Shown here: piece by piece, positions 11,885 to 24,259 of the stretch
Numbering within the stretch: the stretch's first letter is position 1
Layout of the letters: each line of letters begins with the position of its first letter
Assembly: GCA_026214975.1 (NCBI GenBank)
Contig: CM047817.1
Location: 57,842,246-57,906,245, forward strand
DNA: 64,000 nucleotides
Source of the DNA: Gentiana macrophylla
Taxonomy: Eukaryota; Streptophyta; Magnoliopsida; Gentianales; Gentianaceae
Direction of reading: 5' to 3'
Made by a program: the position numbers and the translations under genes
The notes under the pieces: model-generated
The model's input: only the letters and a program-made list of their open reading frames with translations
Databases searched by the model: none
What the model was told of the DNA's origin: nothing

Positions 11885-12480
11885 CATGTAGATTTTTTTG
11901 TCCCAATTTTTTTTTTTAAATAGGGGCCGATGCATGTTTAATTTTTTTTTATGTTGCGATTGTTGTGGTTTGAAGAGATGGATTGGGGTTGGTACTGTTT
12001 ACTCGTTAGATCTATCATGTAGTTCCTTTGTTTAGTAACAATTGAGCATAGAAATTGTATTTCTTTTTATGTCAATTCTCGAAAAATTATGTAAAAGTAG
12101 CATCTTTTATTGTAATTTTGATCAGGGTTCAAGACGATGAAGATCATGGTGTCGAAAATCATCAAGAAGGTAAAACGGGAGGAGGCCGATTGTTAATTTT
12201 TTTTTTAGGTCACGGCACAATTTTTTTTTGGCGGCAGGTTTTTTTTTTTTTTTTTAGGGTTGCCGTCTTGCATGGCTTGGCCGCAAAGTTTGTTAACATA
12301 AAATAATTATAAAAAAAAATAAAAATAAAAAAGGCTTTTCACGGCAACAATTTTTTTTGCATGGTGTTGCATGGGGTTTTTTTTTTTTTTTTTGTTGTTA
12401 AAACCTAATTGTTTGTTGCCGACATTTTTTTTATTAAAAAAAAAAGAAAAAAAAGCCAATTACTAATATATAGATATATT
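11885..12480. repeat. Homopolymer-rich leader of C
   Basis: Many T runs, the longest 17 (12239-12255), with A runs near 12310 and 12436. Short pieces of GGCGGCA or GTTGC recur between runs. The matching leader of D and E is not homopolymer-rich, so this is a C-specific expansion or replacement. No gene is seen. Confidence 0.75.
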
Positions 12481-13039
12481 TTAAATATATTGGTATATTA
12501 CGGCATCCTTTCCTCGTCGTTCAAAGTTCGTGTCGAGATCGAAGTTTTGTAGATCCGGATGATATCAAGAATTAAAGACTTAGAATTAGTTTTATTTTTC
12601 CTTAGAAAATAGGTTAGTCGGGGGTACCAATGATCCATCTCGGTGTTTAAATTTTCCGTAATTTATTTTTTTATGTGTTTGATCATAAAATAGATATAAA
12701 ATCGGAATTTCCATGACATGCATCATATCAAAAATTCACTCCATGCATACATGTAAAATTTTAATTTTGGTAATTAAAATAGGCATGTATACAAACTCGC
12801 GTAATTAGTTGAAATTTAATTAATACGTGGTAATTAATTAATTTAGTAACTAATTAAAGATCCGAGGACGGGTTATGAAATCGTTAAGCCTTTTTGGTGT
12901 GTGTTCTCGGTGAACCGCCTTAAAAGCACAATTGAGATCACGTTTTCAATTCGTAGTGTCCACGAGATTGAATGATGGTAAAAGAACAATAAATCTTGGA
13001 AAAAAACGGTTCTCTTATAGGTTGGGTGGTCAACTGAGC

Positions 13040-13720
13040 TAGGCTCGACCGACTTAACCCTCCTAGTGTGATGTATGCACGGGGGTCCGGCAAGACTAAG
13101 CTACACCGGAGAGCGGAGGGGTGATTCCTTCTTATCTCAATAGAGGTCATCTTGACCCGATTTCGTCCGGCTCGTCACATATGTTCCAAACGAATAGGGC
13201 GGGTAGGCTTGCATACGTTACCGACACCATTCGAATCCTTGAGTTGATGTGCTTTTATGTTAACATCAAAAATACGTGGTTAGTTAACCCATCACCACTT
13301 CCAAAATATTGAGTGGGAGCGGGGGAGGCGACAGCCAACCCCACGGCCTCTACTATAGATACAAGTAAGTGAGAGAAGGGTGACGCCTCGCGGCGCTTTG
13401 ATTTCGTCCCCCTAAGGATGGTGTTCACCCCTATCAACATTCATGGCTTGGTCTCCGAAAGGATAGGATTTTCGGGTACTCGTCGGGTCACTGACCAATC
13501 CTAAGACGGCACACTCGGGGAGTACCTAAGAGATCCAATATAGTAGGTCACACTCATAAAGGATATTCTTGATAATATCTAGGCTAAAAAAGGAAGGTAG
13601 TCAATGAATAAAGGGATGTTCGATTCTCGTGGGATGTTCGATTCTCACAAGTTATTCATTGATGAGATTGTCTCGATTTAACCGTCATCTTTTTGACCTA
13701 CCCTAAGGCGGCACTGAGAT
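13040..13720 (+). other. Conserved GC-rich block of the C/D/E family
   Basis: This stretch aligns well with minus-strand sequence of E (about 53990-53370) and D (about 58790-58150), while flanking interior sequence is less alike. It contains GAGTGGGAGCGGG, GGCGACAGCC and CGAAAGGATAGGATTTT, all shared. GACCnACCCTAAGGCGGCAC-like motifs occur at about 13484 and 13697. No intact ORF spans it in C. A frame of about 30 codons (TNRAGRLAYVT) matches the small ORF of D and E. Confidence 0.7.
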
Positions 13721-14111
13721 GCGAGTTTAAAACCTTGGAATGGTAGAGTAGACTTAATTTTAGTTTACAATTCCTAAAATAAACTAATATAGTAGTGTTA
13801 AACTTGAATTAATACATGTCATTTTATTTACAGCATAATATCCCTTACTAAATTGCTTAAAAATTAATAATTGACTAGTATTGATTTCGTTAAAAAGTGG
13901 AAAGTAACTAGGACATTGAACTAGTTAATCGATAATGCAATTATTTTTCGAAAGAGATATTTTCTCTTAAGCCTTTTAAAAACCAGAGTGACATATAGGT
14001 ATGTCACTAGTGTCATTCGTGTCAAACGGAATACAAACTTAGTTTGATCAAAGGTGATTTCGGACTTTGAAATTCTTCTAGTGAATTTTGAGTGTGTAGG
14101 GATTACACGAG

Positions 14112-14505
14112 TAATTTTCTAATTGAAAAATCAGAAAATCATAAAGTGTTACTAGTTGGACGATATTTGGAATCGATGAACTAGTGGGAGCTTTATGATT
14201 TGTTGTTTTTCTAGAACATTAGAAAAGTGTAACTGACTACACACGTAACCGTTCTAATTTAAAAACCGAAAAGTCATGAAATGTCGCTAGTTGGACGATA
14301 TTTGGAATCGATGAACTAGTGGGAGTTCTATGATTTGTTGTTTTTATGGAAACATTGGAACTATGTACGAAAGATTTTCTAATAGAAAAATTGGAAAATC
14401 ATAAAAAATAAAGCATTGCTCGTTAGACGGTATTTGGAACCGATAAACTAGTGGGAGCTTTAATGTTATGATTTGTTGTTTTTTCTGGTATATTAGAAAA
14501 TCCGA
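14112..14505 (+). repeat. Three tandem hairpin-forming repeats in C
   Basis: Three diverged copies of a unit of about 125-130 bp. Each holds ACTAGTTGGACGATATTTGG-like sequence followed by GAACTAGTGGGAGC. In copy 1 the arms AATCATAAAG (14137-14146) and CTTTATGATT (14191-14200) are perfect reverse complements, and the inner ACTAGTT and AACTAGT also pair. The same unit occurs once in D (about 57650-57775) and is missing from E. Confidence 0.82.
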
Positions 14506-16560
14506 GAAGTCCAGACGAGTAACACTCGAAATAGACATCCCACGGTTCAAGAGTAGTGTCTACTCAAATGAACCGCTGGTTCAAGACTGTTTCCATTCAT
14601 GGAAAGTCAAGAATGGGAGAATATGTCTAAAAGTGTTAGTCATCTAAACTGAGAAAACTATAAGGCTGAACCGAAAATTAATTAACTGAAAATCATAGGA
14701 TCAGGACAGTGATTTTGGATCACCAACCTATGAATCCTTGGCGATTTTATCGAGCTAAGTTCTTTTGAAGAACAAGGTAGCGGTGCATTTAACGTTTAAA
14801 AGAGTAAACAACGGGCAGTTAATTTTTGCTAGAATAGTGGGAGTGATATAAGGAAATGAATCTCGGATTCAATCCTTGGATATCGCGAAAAAATTATTTT
14901 TTGTTTAAGACTCATTGGAACGAAAGGATTTACCTTTTATTCGATAATTTGTTTGTCGTATAGAAAGTGAATATACCATTTTTAGTACGAATCCAAAACT
15001 CGGACTTTTGTTTGATAAAGTCAAAACCACTTAGAACTGCTGAAATATGTATATAAAACACATCTTAAGAACTATTAAAAGAAATTGGTTTCTATATTTA
15101 GATAAACGCTTCTTCATATTCCATAGTTAGTGCACAGTCCCTAAAAGACAAGACCTGAAGACTGGCTCAGGGTGATTCCTTTCTCATAGTCTGGTTATAT
15201 TGTCTCAAAGGTTCAATGACTAAGTTTCCTTTCAATCGGGAAAGGATGATGGTTAAAAATAAGTAACATAGCTTGTTCATGATGACCTTCGGGGTCTGAT
15301 GAAAGATACAAGCTAGAAGGAGCTTTCGAGTAGTGACTTCTTGTCTGATAACAATTCAAACACTACGGTAATTTTACCCAAAATTTTTGAGGTTTCTCTA
15401 TTTTCAATAGAGACAGAGTATTCTATACTCGGAATAGGCCATTCATAGTCCTCGAGACTGATGCTCAGCCTGCCTCATTGTGACATGTTCTCACTAAGTG
15501 AGAAACCGTTAAATTGCCTTACATAGTTTTAGATGTGCTACAATACGCTGCTTAACTCAATAAAGATATTAGAAGCAAAATTTCGGTTTACATTGAAGTG
15601 TAAGACCGAGAAGTCTACCTAGAATTTGCTTTGGAAATTACGGATAAGGTGTGGATTCGGTTCACCCCACTTCTGTAAATATAAGCATTTAGCACACGCT
15701 GCTTGAAGGTAAGACTGGGAATTTCACGCATACGTTCGGTCAATGACCATTCGTGATATATCTTTTAACCTATTGAGTATAAAGGTTAGAAATAGGATTC
15801 TTCAAATCGGGAAGGGACAGTTATACTGTTGCATCCTTCCTGATAGAGTCCATGAACAGCAAAACCTTGAACCTTGAAGTACGTTTACTCAAGGTAGTTA
15901 CTAACTCATTAAAATCAGACCACACCCAACATCAGTTGTTGGTGATAACACTAAATACTACTAAACTAGATCAGAATTTTGATCCACCCAGTAAGTATTG
16001 GGAGTATGGTTTATCCATTACCCATTACAGGTTCTACGGACTTTGTAGCCTGAGGATCAATTGACCTATGGCTCTTTTGTGAGCAGTATAGGATTCTGAT
16101 AATAGGGGTTGGTTTAATAGCCATCACCCTGTGAATAGAGTTCGGTACTCCAGTTCTGTTCATACTCTTGTAGAACCACCTGAGTGTCTCAAGCCCAGTG
16201 GGAGTAATTGGATCTACACGGAAAAGAGTAGAATGAATAGGAAAGTTTATCTTTCAGAGCAAAGCCTGAGTGGTCTAGGGGTAATTCCCTAAGAAGTAGA
16301 GAGTTAATCAGACCTTGAACTCTCTTACCACTTAGTATTGCATGATTTCGTTCAAAAATAGAAAATAGGGGTGATTCCCTGAGACTTTCTTGCCAAATAA
16401 ACGGAGTCTGGATTCATTCGAAACAGAAGGGTATTGCCTTATGAACTTATGACAGGATGACTGTCAAGGCTTATGTCCTTTGTGGATAAAAAGCAAACCT
16501 CTCGGTCATTGGAAGTCATATATTTCTACAATATGTGGATTTGACCAGAATATTGATAAT
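14506..16560 (+). other. C interior with no recognisable gene
   Basis: AT-rich sequence that aligns with the interiors of D and E. I see stops in all frames and no clear domain. By position it would correspond to the gag-integrase part of a Copia element, but I cannot support that residue by residue. Confidence 0.6.
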
Positions 16561-16589
16561 TCTTTTCAAGACTGGATATCAATTTTAGT

Positions 16590-17480
16590 ATAGTAGTGAA
16601 TATATACATTAGTGTTTGTGATGGATAACACTGCACCAGTTGGAATCAACATGGGTGTGTTATCTGAAGTCAGAATCTGACAATGCCACAATTCTCTGCA
16701 ACAGAGATTTGGACAACATTCTAAAGAGTTTGACTCGGTCGAATTCATTAGAATCAATCACTGGTTTCCCATCCATCTTATTGGTTAGGATGATGCATCT
16801 GTGTATGCAACATTCAATGAGGAAGTTCTACCCTATGCCTCAGGAATGACTCTTTAAATCTTCGGATCAAGACAAATGGGATAGATTCTCTGTCTAGTAA
16901 GAGATGGTTAGGTTATTGAACGTCAACTTTGATCGAATCTTAGATTCGGCGGTTAACAAAGCAATTTTAGTATGTCATTTAGTATCTTCGAGAGAACGAG
17001 GAATAATATGCGTACACAGTCATGTGTGAACTTGGATATGTGTGATACACTGATTTTGACTTTAAGTCAGATTGAGGATGATCGTTAAGTCGATCTAGGG
17101 CTCAGTATTTACTCTTGTGTTGAAGCTATTTCCTGGAGGAATCCAGCAACGCCAACTCGACTTTAACCAGTTGGGTATTAGCGGCTTTTGTAGTAGCTAG
17201 AGAGGCGATATAGCTTAAGGATTTCCTTTTTATATCTGGGAGTGATTCTAGATTTGGAAGCCGATACCACATAATTGTGCAAACGATGAAGGGGTAGCTT
17301 ATAAGGATTTTCGAAATCACTAGAGGTCAAAAGCATATTGGGAAAGTACCACATGATTAGATGGACCGGTCACGTTTCAATTCTACGGATCGTCTCGAGC
17401 CGACAACCAGACTAATCATTAAGACCCATGATATTTAGATGTAGGTATTCCCCGAGTTACTGACCTATCCTACGACGGCA
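16590..17480 (+). pseudogene. Decayed Copia RT and RNase H remnant in C
   Basis: Short frame-shifted matches occur in the right order for a Tork-like Copia pol. GINMGVLSEVRI lies at about 16648, where the sequence after the YVDD box is expected. MQHSMRKFYPMP at 16805 resembles the post-RT MQNSK-type block. RSKAYWESTT and related pieces at about 17325 resemble the RNase H RSKHIE block. Stops are frequent in every frame. The same pieces with shared breaks occur on the minus strand of D and E. Confidence 0.55.
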
Positions 17481-17639
17481 CACTCGGAGTGTACTTTGTC
17501 ATCTACAATGGTTATGATATGCTTAATGGGTACTAGAATACGGGATTGGTCTCCATTGCTTTAGAGCAAGTAGGAGATGTAGTTTGCTGTAGTTTAAATA
17601 ATAGGGTGTGCTCTAAAACAATTAATCACATGCTTTCGT

Positions 17640-17652
17640 GCAAGTGGGAGAT
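17640..17652 (+). other. C polypurine tract
   Basis: GCAAGTGGGAGAT immediately before the 3' LTR, a form common in Tork-like Copia elements. Confidence 0.8.
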
Positions 17653-19468
17653 TGTTAGGTGTAATGCTCGAAAGACAATTTTGTAATTGTTTTATTTAAT
17701 AAATGAAATGATATTATTATTCATATTTATTACTCTTATATTCACCGATGTGACAATAGTATTTACACTACATAAAACCCTAAAGTATATCGTTTATGTA
17801 ATCACTTAACTCAGTGTATGGGATATACACGGGAGGATTGAGTTAGTGATGATGTACTTAAAATACAATCAGCCCGTAGTGAAGTTAATTGAGAGTATCG
17901 GGTCTCCTCTTTAACGTGCTATTAATGCGCCCAGAACACATAGGTGTGATTGTCTTATCCGGACTTTCGGTTAAGAGAACCTAGTGGGGCATTTATATGT
18001 GATAGATATATCATATAAAATTTGGACCGATTTGATTAGAGTTCATGATATAATTCCGTAATCGAAAGTCTTATCGAATCAATTGATGATCATATTTATG
18101 GATATATCTTAATCTGAAGTGATCACGATCAAGCGCTTGAATCGATTATGAGGTTTGACTTGACGGTTAAGAGAGTACACCGAGTCAATGGTCCGAATTA
18201 CCCCATCTTGGCATTGTCTTTGGATTGAGTGAGTAGTCCGTGTTATCACAGATACGAATCCATTCCTTCCATTTATGGAAGTAGATAAACGATTCCTTAT
18301 TTGTTAATCCTAGAAACCGATCGATCCATGGAGTTCATATTACACCGATTAGCTACCAATGAGTTGTATGAATTAGTTTATCACTAGGGGGTTAATGGTA
18401 AATAAGGATAAGAGGTTTTGAAAAGGGTTAACGGTAACTTCCCGATTTAGAATGAACAGTCTATGGAGGATAAATCCATATGTAATGATTATATTAATGG
18501 ACGCTTATTATCATTCTCCTGAGGAGATAAATATAATCTCATAATCGGAGGAGTGCAGTCACGGGATTATGGTGGCGTATTCTGTGATTGATTTATCGAA
18601 TATAATTATTACATTCGTAAGATAATTATTTATTTGATTTATCGGAGCCGATTATTATTAGTCCATGGTCCCCGACGTGCCTCCAATATAGCATAGCTAT
18701 TCTCAGACGTCGAATCCTAATAATATTAATTTAGTTCTTATTAGAATTTAATTAAAACGATATGTGAATAAATTGTTTAGTAGACTATTAAATTAGTTGG
18801 ACTAAATAATTAAATATGTGGAAAAGACATTTTTTTCATAATCTTGGCCAATTTATGTGTTATGGCCGAAAATTATTGACTAGGTCAATAAGGGAGAATT
18901 TCGGCCCCTACACATGTTTTATGAAACAAGAAATTGTTTTAAGACATGTGCACAAAATATTTATTGGATAAATATTTATGGTAAGAAATAAAGATAAATA
19001 TTATTCTAGATTTGTTCTAGAATATTATGGGATTATCTTTTATTTATTGGATTTATTTATTTGCAAAATAAAATCCTTGGAGGACTAGGATTACTCTCCT
19101 ATATAAAGAGAGTTCTCCCAAGCCTAAAACACAAGCATAATTTCGACTTCACCTCTTAGAGAGGAGCAGGAAAATTTTCGGCCAAGAGGGGAGAATTGGG
19201 AAAATCTTGGAGGTTTTCTGGGTAGCATATCGGGAGGGTCGAGACGAGAATTTCCTTCCACCAGGAGTTGCTTGGATCACACATGCGGAAGATCATGGTG
19301 CTCTTCACACAATCTTTTATTCTTTCATTGCGGTTCTTCTACTTGGATTTTGAGATCCAAGAAGTATGTTCTACAACCCCCTTGTAGAGTATATCTAGTT
19401 ATTTTAGTATGTGTATTTTATAGATCTAGATCCTTAAATCGCTTTCGCTGCGGATGATATTACTAACA
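17653..19468 (+). repeat. C 3' LTR (1816 bp)
   Basis: Starts TGTTAGGTGTAATGCT and ends ACTAACA against TSD GTTGC. The TATA box is at about 19100-19108. It aligns end to end with 10005-11819. Confidence 0.93.
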
Positions 19469-19473
19469 GTTGC

Positions 19474-20453
19474 ACCCCAGGAAAGTCAAGCAGCTGATGC
19501 AAACAGCAAAGAGAAACAGGAGCTGAAAGAACATGTAGCTTTAATAGTAAAATGTTTTGACAGGTTTAGCAAAAAGAAGATATTCAAAGGAGGATCATCA
19601 TCTAACAAGAAGTCAAGCACAAACAAAGACACCAAGGGAAAAGATGATGAATACATATGCTTCAACTGTAATAAGAAAGTCCATTTCAAGGCTGATTGCC
19701 CTGAAGACAAAGACAAAGTTGAGGATAAGAAGAAGTACGAGGCAACTAAAAACATGAAAAGCAATAAGGCACTCAAAGCTGAATCTAGCGGTGAAAAGAA
19801 TGAAGAATCATCTAAAAATGATTCTGATGATGAGGATGACAGCACAGACAATGTAAAAGCCTATCTATGTCTTATGGCTAAAGAGTCGATTGAAACTGTT
19901 GTACAGTCTAGTTCATGCTCATCATCTAATGCATCCACATTTAACACTGCACAATCTTCTATTCTCCCCTTAGACACTACAAACATAATCCAAAATCTCA
20001 TGAGTAAATTTTATGAAATTGAATTGAATCATGAAATTCTGGAACAGGAGTGTGAGAATCTAAGAAAGGAGAATAAAAGATTAAAGAAACAACTGGATAA
20101 AGCAAAAGTTGAACTAACTAGTAAGGAGACTTACTCAAATGATCAACAAACAGCAGATGATCACACATTTGGTGCTGAAAGATCGGTTGAGAAAATCACC
20201 CTACCAGTTAAGACCACAACTGCACCCTTAAATGCACCAGCCTACAAACCCTCAAAAAGGTTTGGATCCAGATCTGGTCTTGGCTACAATAGTCAGGATG
20301 AGAATAGGAACAATGGACAACACAATTCTGAATCTAGGACCAATAATGGACCAAAGTTCAGAAAAGGACAGACCATTATTTCAACCTCTTATCCTGTACC
20401 GGTGAAGTCAAAACATAGTGCAGTGAAACAACAAACTAAATCATCGTTCCAGT
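19474..20453 (+). pseudogene. B gag, C-terminal part with zinc knuckle and coiled coil
   Basis: Continues gag of B after element C. A lysine-rich linker leads to a single CCHC knuckle, CFNCNKKVHFKADC (about 19660-19700), in which the usual Gly before His is Val. An acidic Asp/Glu/Ser stretch follows. A heptad-rich segment around 19990-20130 (ILEQECENLRKENKRLKKQL) is a likely coiled coil. The open frame runs to the TAA at 20453. This nucleocapsid-side part is better preserved than the capsid side. Confidence 0.85.
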
Positions 20454-20557
20454 AAACCAAAAACAAAGTACTTCTTAAAGATAAAGGAAGACTTTATCCT
20501 TTAGGGGATGATTGAAATGTTGCACCTCCAAAATAAAAGAAGAAACCATTCCATGAC

Positions 20558-21440
20558 ATGCATCATGTGTTTAAGAAAAATCAATCTACGTATGTTCCTA
20601 GACACATGAAGCAACACAAGCTTCCCACTGCATATTGGAAAGTGAAGAAGGATGCAAATGCACCAAAAAGTAGAGAAAAGTATCTTGATACCTTCCGTAG
20701 AAATATTAGAAGCTATTCTGCCATGCCTAATACATATGAAGTTGATGATTTTAATTATCCAAAAGAAGATCCACTGGATATACACTTGGAGTAGGAGGCA
20801 TGACTGCTAACATGTATGGACCCAAGCAGTGTTGGGTACCTAAACATAATTAATTTGTTTTGTAGGATGTCTGGTACATAGACAGTGGATGTTCTAGACA
20901 CATGACAGGAAACAAGAGATGGCTCGCTGATTTCAAAGCTTTTGATAGACCCAAAGTAACATTTGGAGGCAAAGAAAACCCTGGCAAGATTAAGGGGGAA
21001 GGCACAATGCTCAAGAACAATTTGAAGATTTAAAATGTGGCATATGTCAAAGGACTAAATTTCAATCTGCTAAGCATCAGTCAATTTTATGACAAAGGCT
21101 ACAATGTACTCTTCAACAAGGAAGGATGCAAAGTGAATCACAGCCAAACAAACACAGTGGTTCTTGCAGGAAGAAGAGAAGACAACATGTATGTGGTGTA
21201 TTGGAGAATAGCTATAGTAGAAACATGTTTACTTGTCAAAAATAAACTATCAACCAGCTAGATTTGAAATAGAAGATTAATTCACTTAAATTTCCAGACC
21301 ATCAACACGTTATCAAAGAACAAGTTAGTTGAAGGCCTGCCAGAGATCACATTCTAGAAGGAAAGTCTCTATAATGCATGTCAGAAAGGAAAGCCAATCA
21401 AAAGCATCTTCAAATCAAAGCCCTATCAATCAACAACAAG
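20558..21440 (+). pseudogene. B protease and GAG-pre-integrase region
   Basis: After a linker at 20558-20794, the Copia retropepsin start DVWYIDSGCSRHMTG is read with DSG at 20881-20889. NVAYVKGLNFNLLSISQFYD at about 21035 is the hallmark GAG-pre-integrase block and follows a stop at about 21032. The integrase zinc ligands are partly lost (IHLNFQTINTLSK, then NACQKGKP). In-frame stops occur at about 21032, 21260 and 21355. Confidence 0.87.
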
Positions 21441-22266
21441 AATTCTACATTTTCTACATATGGACTTGTTTGGACCAGTCAAACCAGTAAGTGTAAGTAG
21501 TAAGAAATACACTATAGTAGTGGTTGATGATTTCTCCAAGTACACCTGGACCATATTCATGAACAAGAAGAAAGAGACACTCAAGAAGCTGCCAGATTTG
21601 CTGAGAAGAATTCAAAATGAGAAAGAACTAAAGATTATCAAGATCAGATCAGATAGAGGCACATAATTTCTAAATGAAGTGATCAGAACATATTGTGAAG
21701 AAAATGGAGTATTACACCAGTTATCTGCAGCAAGAACTCCACAACCAAATGGTGTAGCAGAAAGAAGAAACAGAACACTCAAAGAAGCAGTCAGAACAAT
21801 GATTGCAAAAGCATGCCTACCAAAGAGATGTTGGGCTGAAGCAGTAAACACAACATGCTATACACAGAAAAGATCAATCATCAACAAACATCATGGAACA
21901 ACTCCATATGAGATATGGAATGGAAGAAAACCTAACAATTCTTATTTACACATGTTTGGAACTAAATGTTTTGTTCTGAACAGGAATCAGTTACACACCT
22001 TTGATGAAAAATCTGATGAAGCAATCTTTATGGGATACTCAGACACCAGCAAAGCATTTAGAGTACTCAACAAAAGAACATTGGTGATTGAAAAATCAAT
22101 ACATGTAGTCTTTGATGAACCAAACACAAATGGTGAAAGTCTTCAAGAAGAAGAAGCATCACAAAGGCAAGTGTATATGAATACAACCGTACCAGCTACT
22201 ATTCTGAATCACAATTTTGGAAATCAAGATGAGCCACAAGTCATTACAACAGAAGAAGCACCATAA
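21441..22266 (+). pseudogene. B integrase catalytic core, one stop in the D motif region
   Basis: The first catalytic D is in LHMDLFGPVKP (about 21460), the second in KIRSDRGT (about 21650), the E in NGVAERRNRTLKEAVRT (about 21750). A TAA follows SDRGT where the family usually has Glu. Downstream comes the Copia integrase C-terminal block HMFGTKCFVLN and IFMGYSDTSKAFRVLNKRT. Apart from that stop the domain is open for about 270 codons to 22264. Confidence 0.9.
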
Positions 22267-22413
22267 CTTGAAGCTCATGCAGAACCTGAAGTTGTAAAAG
22301 CACCAAGTGAAGAACAACTTCAACCTGACCTCAATTGGCTAAGAGATCATCCTGAAGATTAAGTCATTGGAGACATTCACACAGGAGTTAGAACCAAAAG
22401 ACAACTGGAGCAT

Positions 22414-23215
22414 ATGCTAACATGTTTTATATCACAAGAGGAACCCAAGACAATAGATGATGCAACTCAAGATGCAGACTGGATTATAGCCATGCAAGAA
22501 GAACTAAATGAATTTGAAAGAAATGAAGTCTGGGAACTTGTTGATAGACCAGACACAGCCAACATCATTGGAACAAAATGGGAATTTAGAAACAAGATGG
22601 ATGAGTAAGGAACAGTTGTCAGAAACAAAGCAAGGCTAGTTACAAAAGGCTACTCTCAAGCAGAAGGAATAGATTATGATGAGACATTTGCACCAGTGGC
22701 AAGACTGGAGGAAATCAGACTCTTTCTAGCTTTTGCTGCACACAAGAACTTCAAAGTCTATCAAATGGATGTCAAGAGTGCATTTCTGAATGGACTTTTG
22801 GAAGAAGAATTATATGTGGAACAACCTCCTGGTTTTCAACTCAAAGGAAAAGAAGATAAAGTATACAAGCTCAATAAGGCCCTTTATGGACTCAAACAGG
22901 CACCTAGAGCTTGGTATGAAACACTATCACAATTATTAATCAAGAATGGATTCAACAAGAGAACTATAGATAAGACTTTATTCAAATTAGAGGAAGGAAC
23001 AAGTACATTGCTAGTACAAATCTATGTTGATGACATTATCTTTGGATCAGAGGATGAAAAGCTGTGTGAGAAATTTGCAAACCTAATGAAGAGAAAATTT
23101 CAGATGAGCATCATCGGAGAATTAAATTACTTTCTCGGCCTTCAAGTGAAACAAATCAAGGATGGTATTTTTGTTAGTCAAGCCAAGTATACAAAAGACC
23201 AAGTGGCACAACATA
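22414..23215 (+). pseudogene. B reverse transcriptase
   Basis: Standard Copia RT (RVT_2) blocks are present: [62 protein letters not shown] and the catalytic YVDD at 23023-23034, then [21 protein letters not shown] stop at about 22606 (TAA in place of a coding codon after NKMDE) splits it. The rest is open to about 23200, where the frame shifts by one into RNase H. Confidence 0.92.
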
Positions 23216-23933
23216 TACACCAATGTGTGCAAGAGTCATTCTTGGAAAAGATGAAGCTGGAAAAGATGTTGATCAGAAAATGTATAGAGGAATCATTGGA
23301 TCCCTACTATATCTAACTGCAAGCAGACCAGACATAGCATTTGAAGTACGAGTATGTGCAAGATTTCAAGCTGAACCAAAAGAATCACATCTTCTAGCAA
23401 CCAAAAGAATAATCAAATACATGAAGAACACCATCAATGTTGGAATTTGCTATCCAAAAGATGGAGGATTCAAGTTGATATCATATTCAGACTCTGACTA
23501 TGCTGGATGCAAGATAGATAGAAAAAGAACTTCTGGAACATGCAAGATGCTAGGCATCAGGCTAGTTTCTTGGCTCAGTAAAAAGCAAAACTCCATATCA
23601 ACATCAACAACTGAAGCGAAATATATAGCAGCAGGAAGTTGTTGTGCACAAGTACTATGGATTAGACAACAGCTAAGGGATTATGGAATGGAGGAGAAGA
23701 CTATTCCAATCATGTGTGACAACACAAGTGCCATATCTATTACATAAAATCCAGTGTTGCACTCAAGAACAAAGCATATTGATGTGAGACATCATTTCAT
23801 CAGAGATCATGTCAAAAAATGAGATGTCTTTTTAAGATACATACCCACTGAAGATCAATTGGCTGACATCTTCACTAAAACACTCAGTCATGATAGATTT
23901 AGTGTGTTGAGAACTGAGTTGGGAATGATTTAA
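23216..23933 (+). pseudogene. B RNase H
   Basis: Blocks in order: [63 protein letters not shown], then SRTKHIDVRHHFIRDHV and PTEDQLADIFTKTL, ending ELGMI at the TAA at 23931. The usual TEAEY motif reads TEAKY here. Stops are at 23745 and 23821. This is the C-terminus of pol; the extra ORF starts about 300 bp downstream. Confidence 0.9.
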
Positions 23934-24259
23934 ATTGACCAAGTACCAAAGAGCAGCTAACTGGAGTAATCAGCTAAGTGACTTCACCAGCTGATCAACC
24001 CTTTGCAATTACAGGAGATATAGCAGGTAAGGTACTGGTACTCAACAAAGTTAACTTAACTTATTGTTAGTAACAGTTGAATAAAGCAACTCGGTGAAAA
24101 ATTCACTACACCAGCTAAGTGACCAGCCAAGGCACTCCACCGAAATGAAGATCGGAGTCATGGGTAAATTAAAGTGTGAACCAAATCAACTTTTATACAT
24201 GTGGAGAATAAAGAAGTTATGGAGGATTATACTGTGGAAGATTACACACGTGGAGATCA

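Larger units (their letters stand above)
10005..19468 (+). mobile_element. Element C: non-autonomous Copia-like element with decayed interior
   Basis: Two LTRs of 1815 and 1816 bp enclose 5.8 kb with no long ORF. TSD GTTGC is at 10000-10004 and 19469-19473, inside gag of B. The polypurine tract GCAAGTGGGAGAT and the eroded pol traces point to a Tork-like Copia origin. Its interior aligns with D and E in reverse orientation, including frame breaks, so the family seems to have multiplied after its genes had decayed. Seven substitutions and one indel separate the first 205 bp of the two LTRs. Confidence 0.85.

Noticed and set aside
10005..19468. C first read as a purely non-coding LARD element
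   Set aside because: Ordered, frame-shifted traces of Copia RT and RNase H at 16590-17480 suggest a decayed Copia origin.
19486..19851. 121-codon Ser-rich minus-strand ORF
   Set aside because: Antisense of the acidic and lysine-rich B gag linker.
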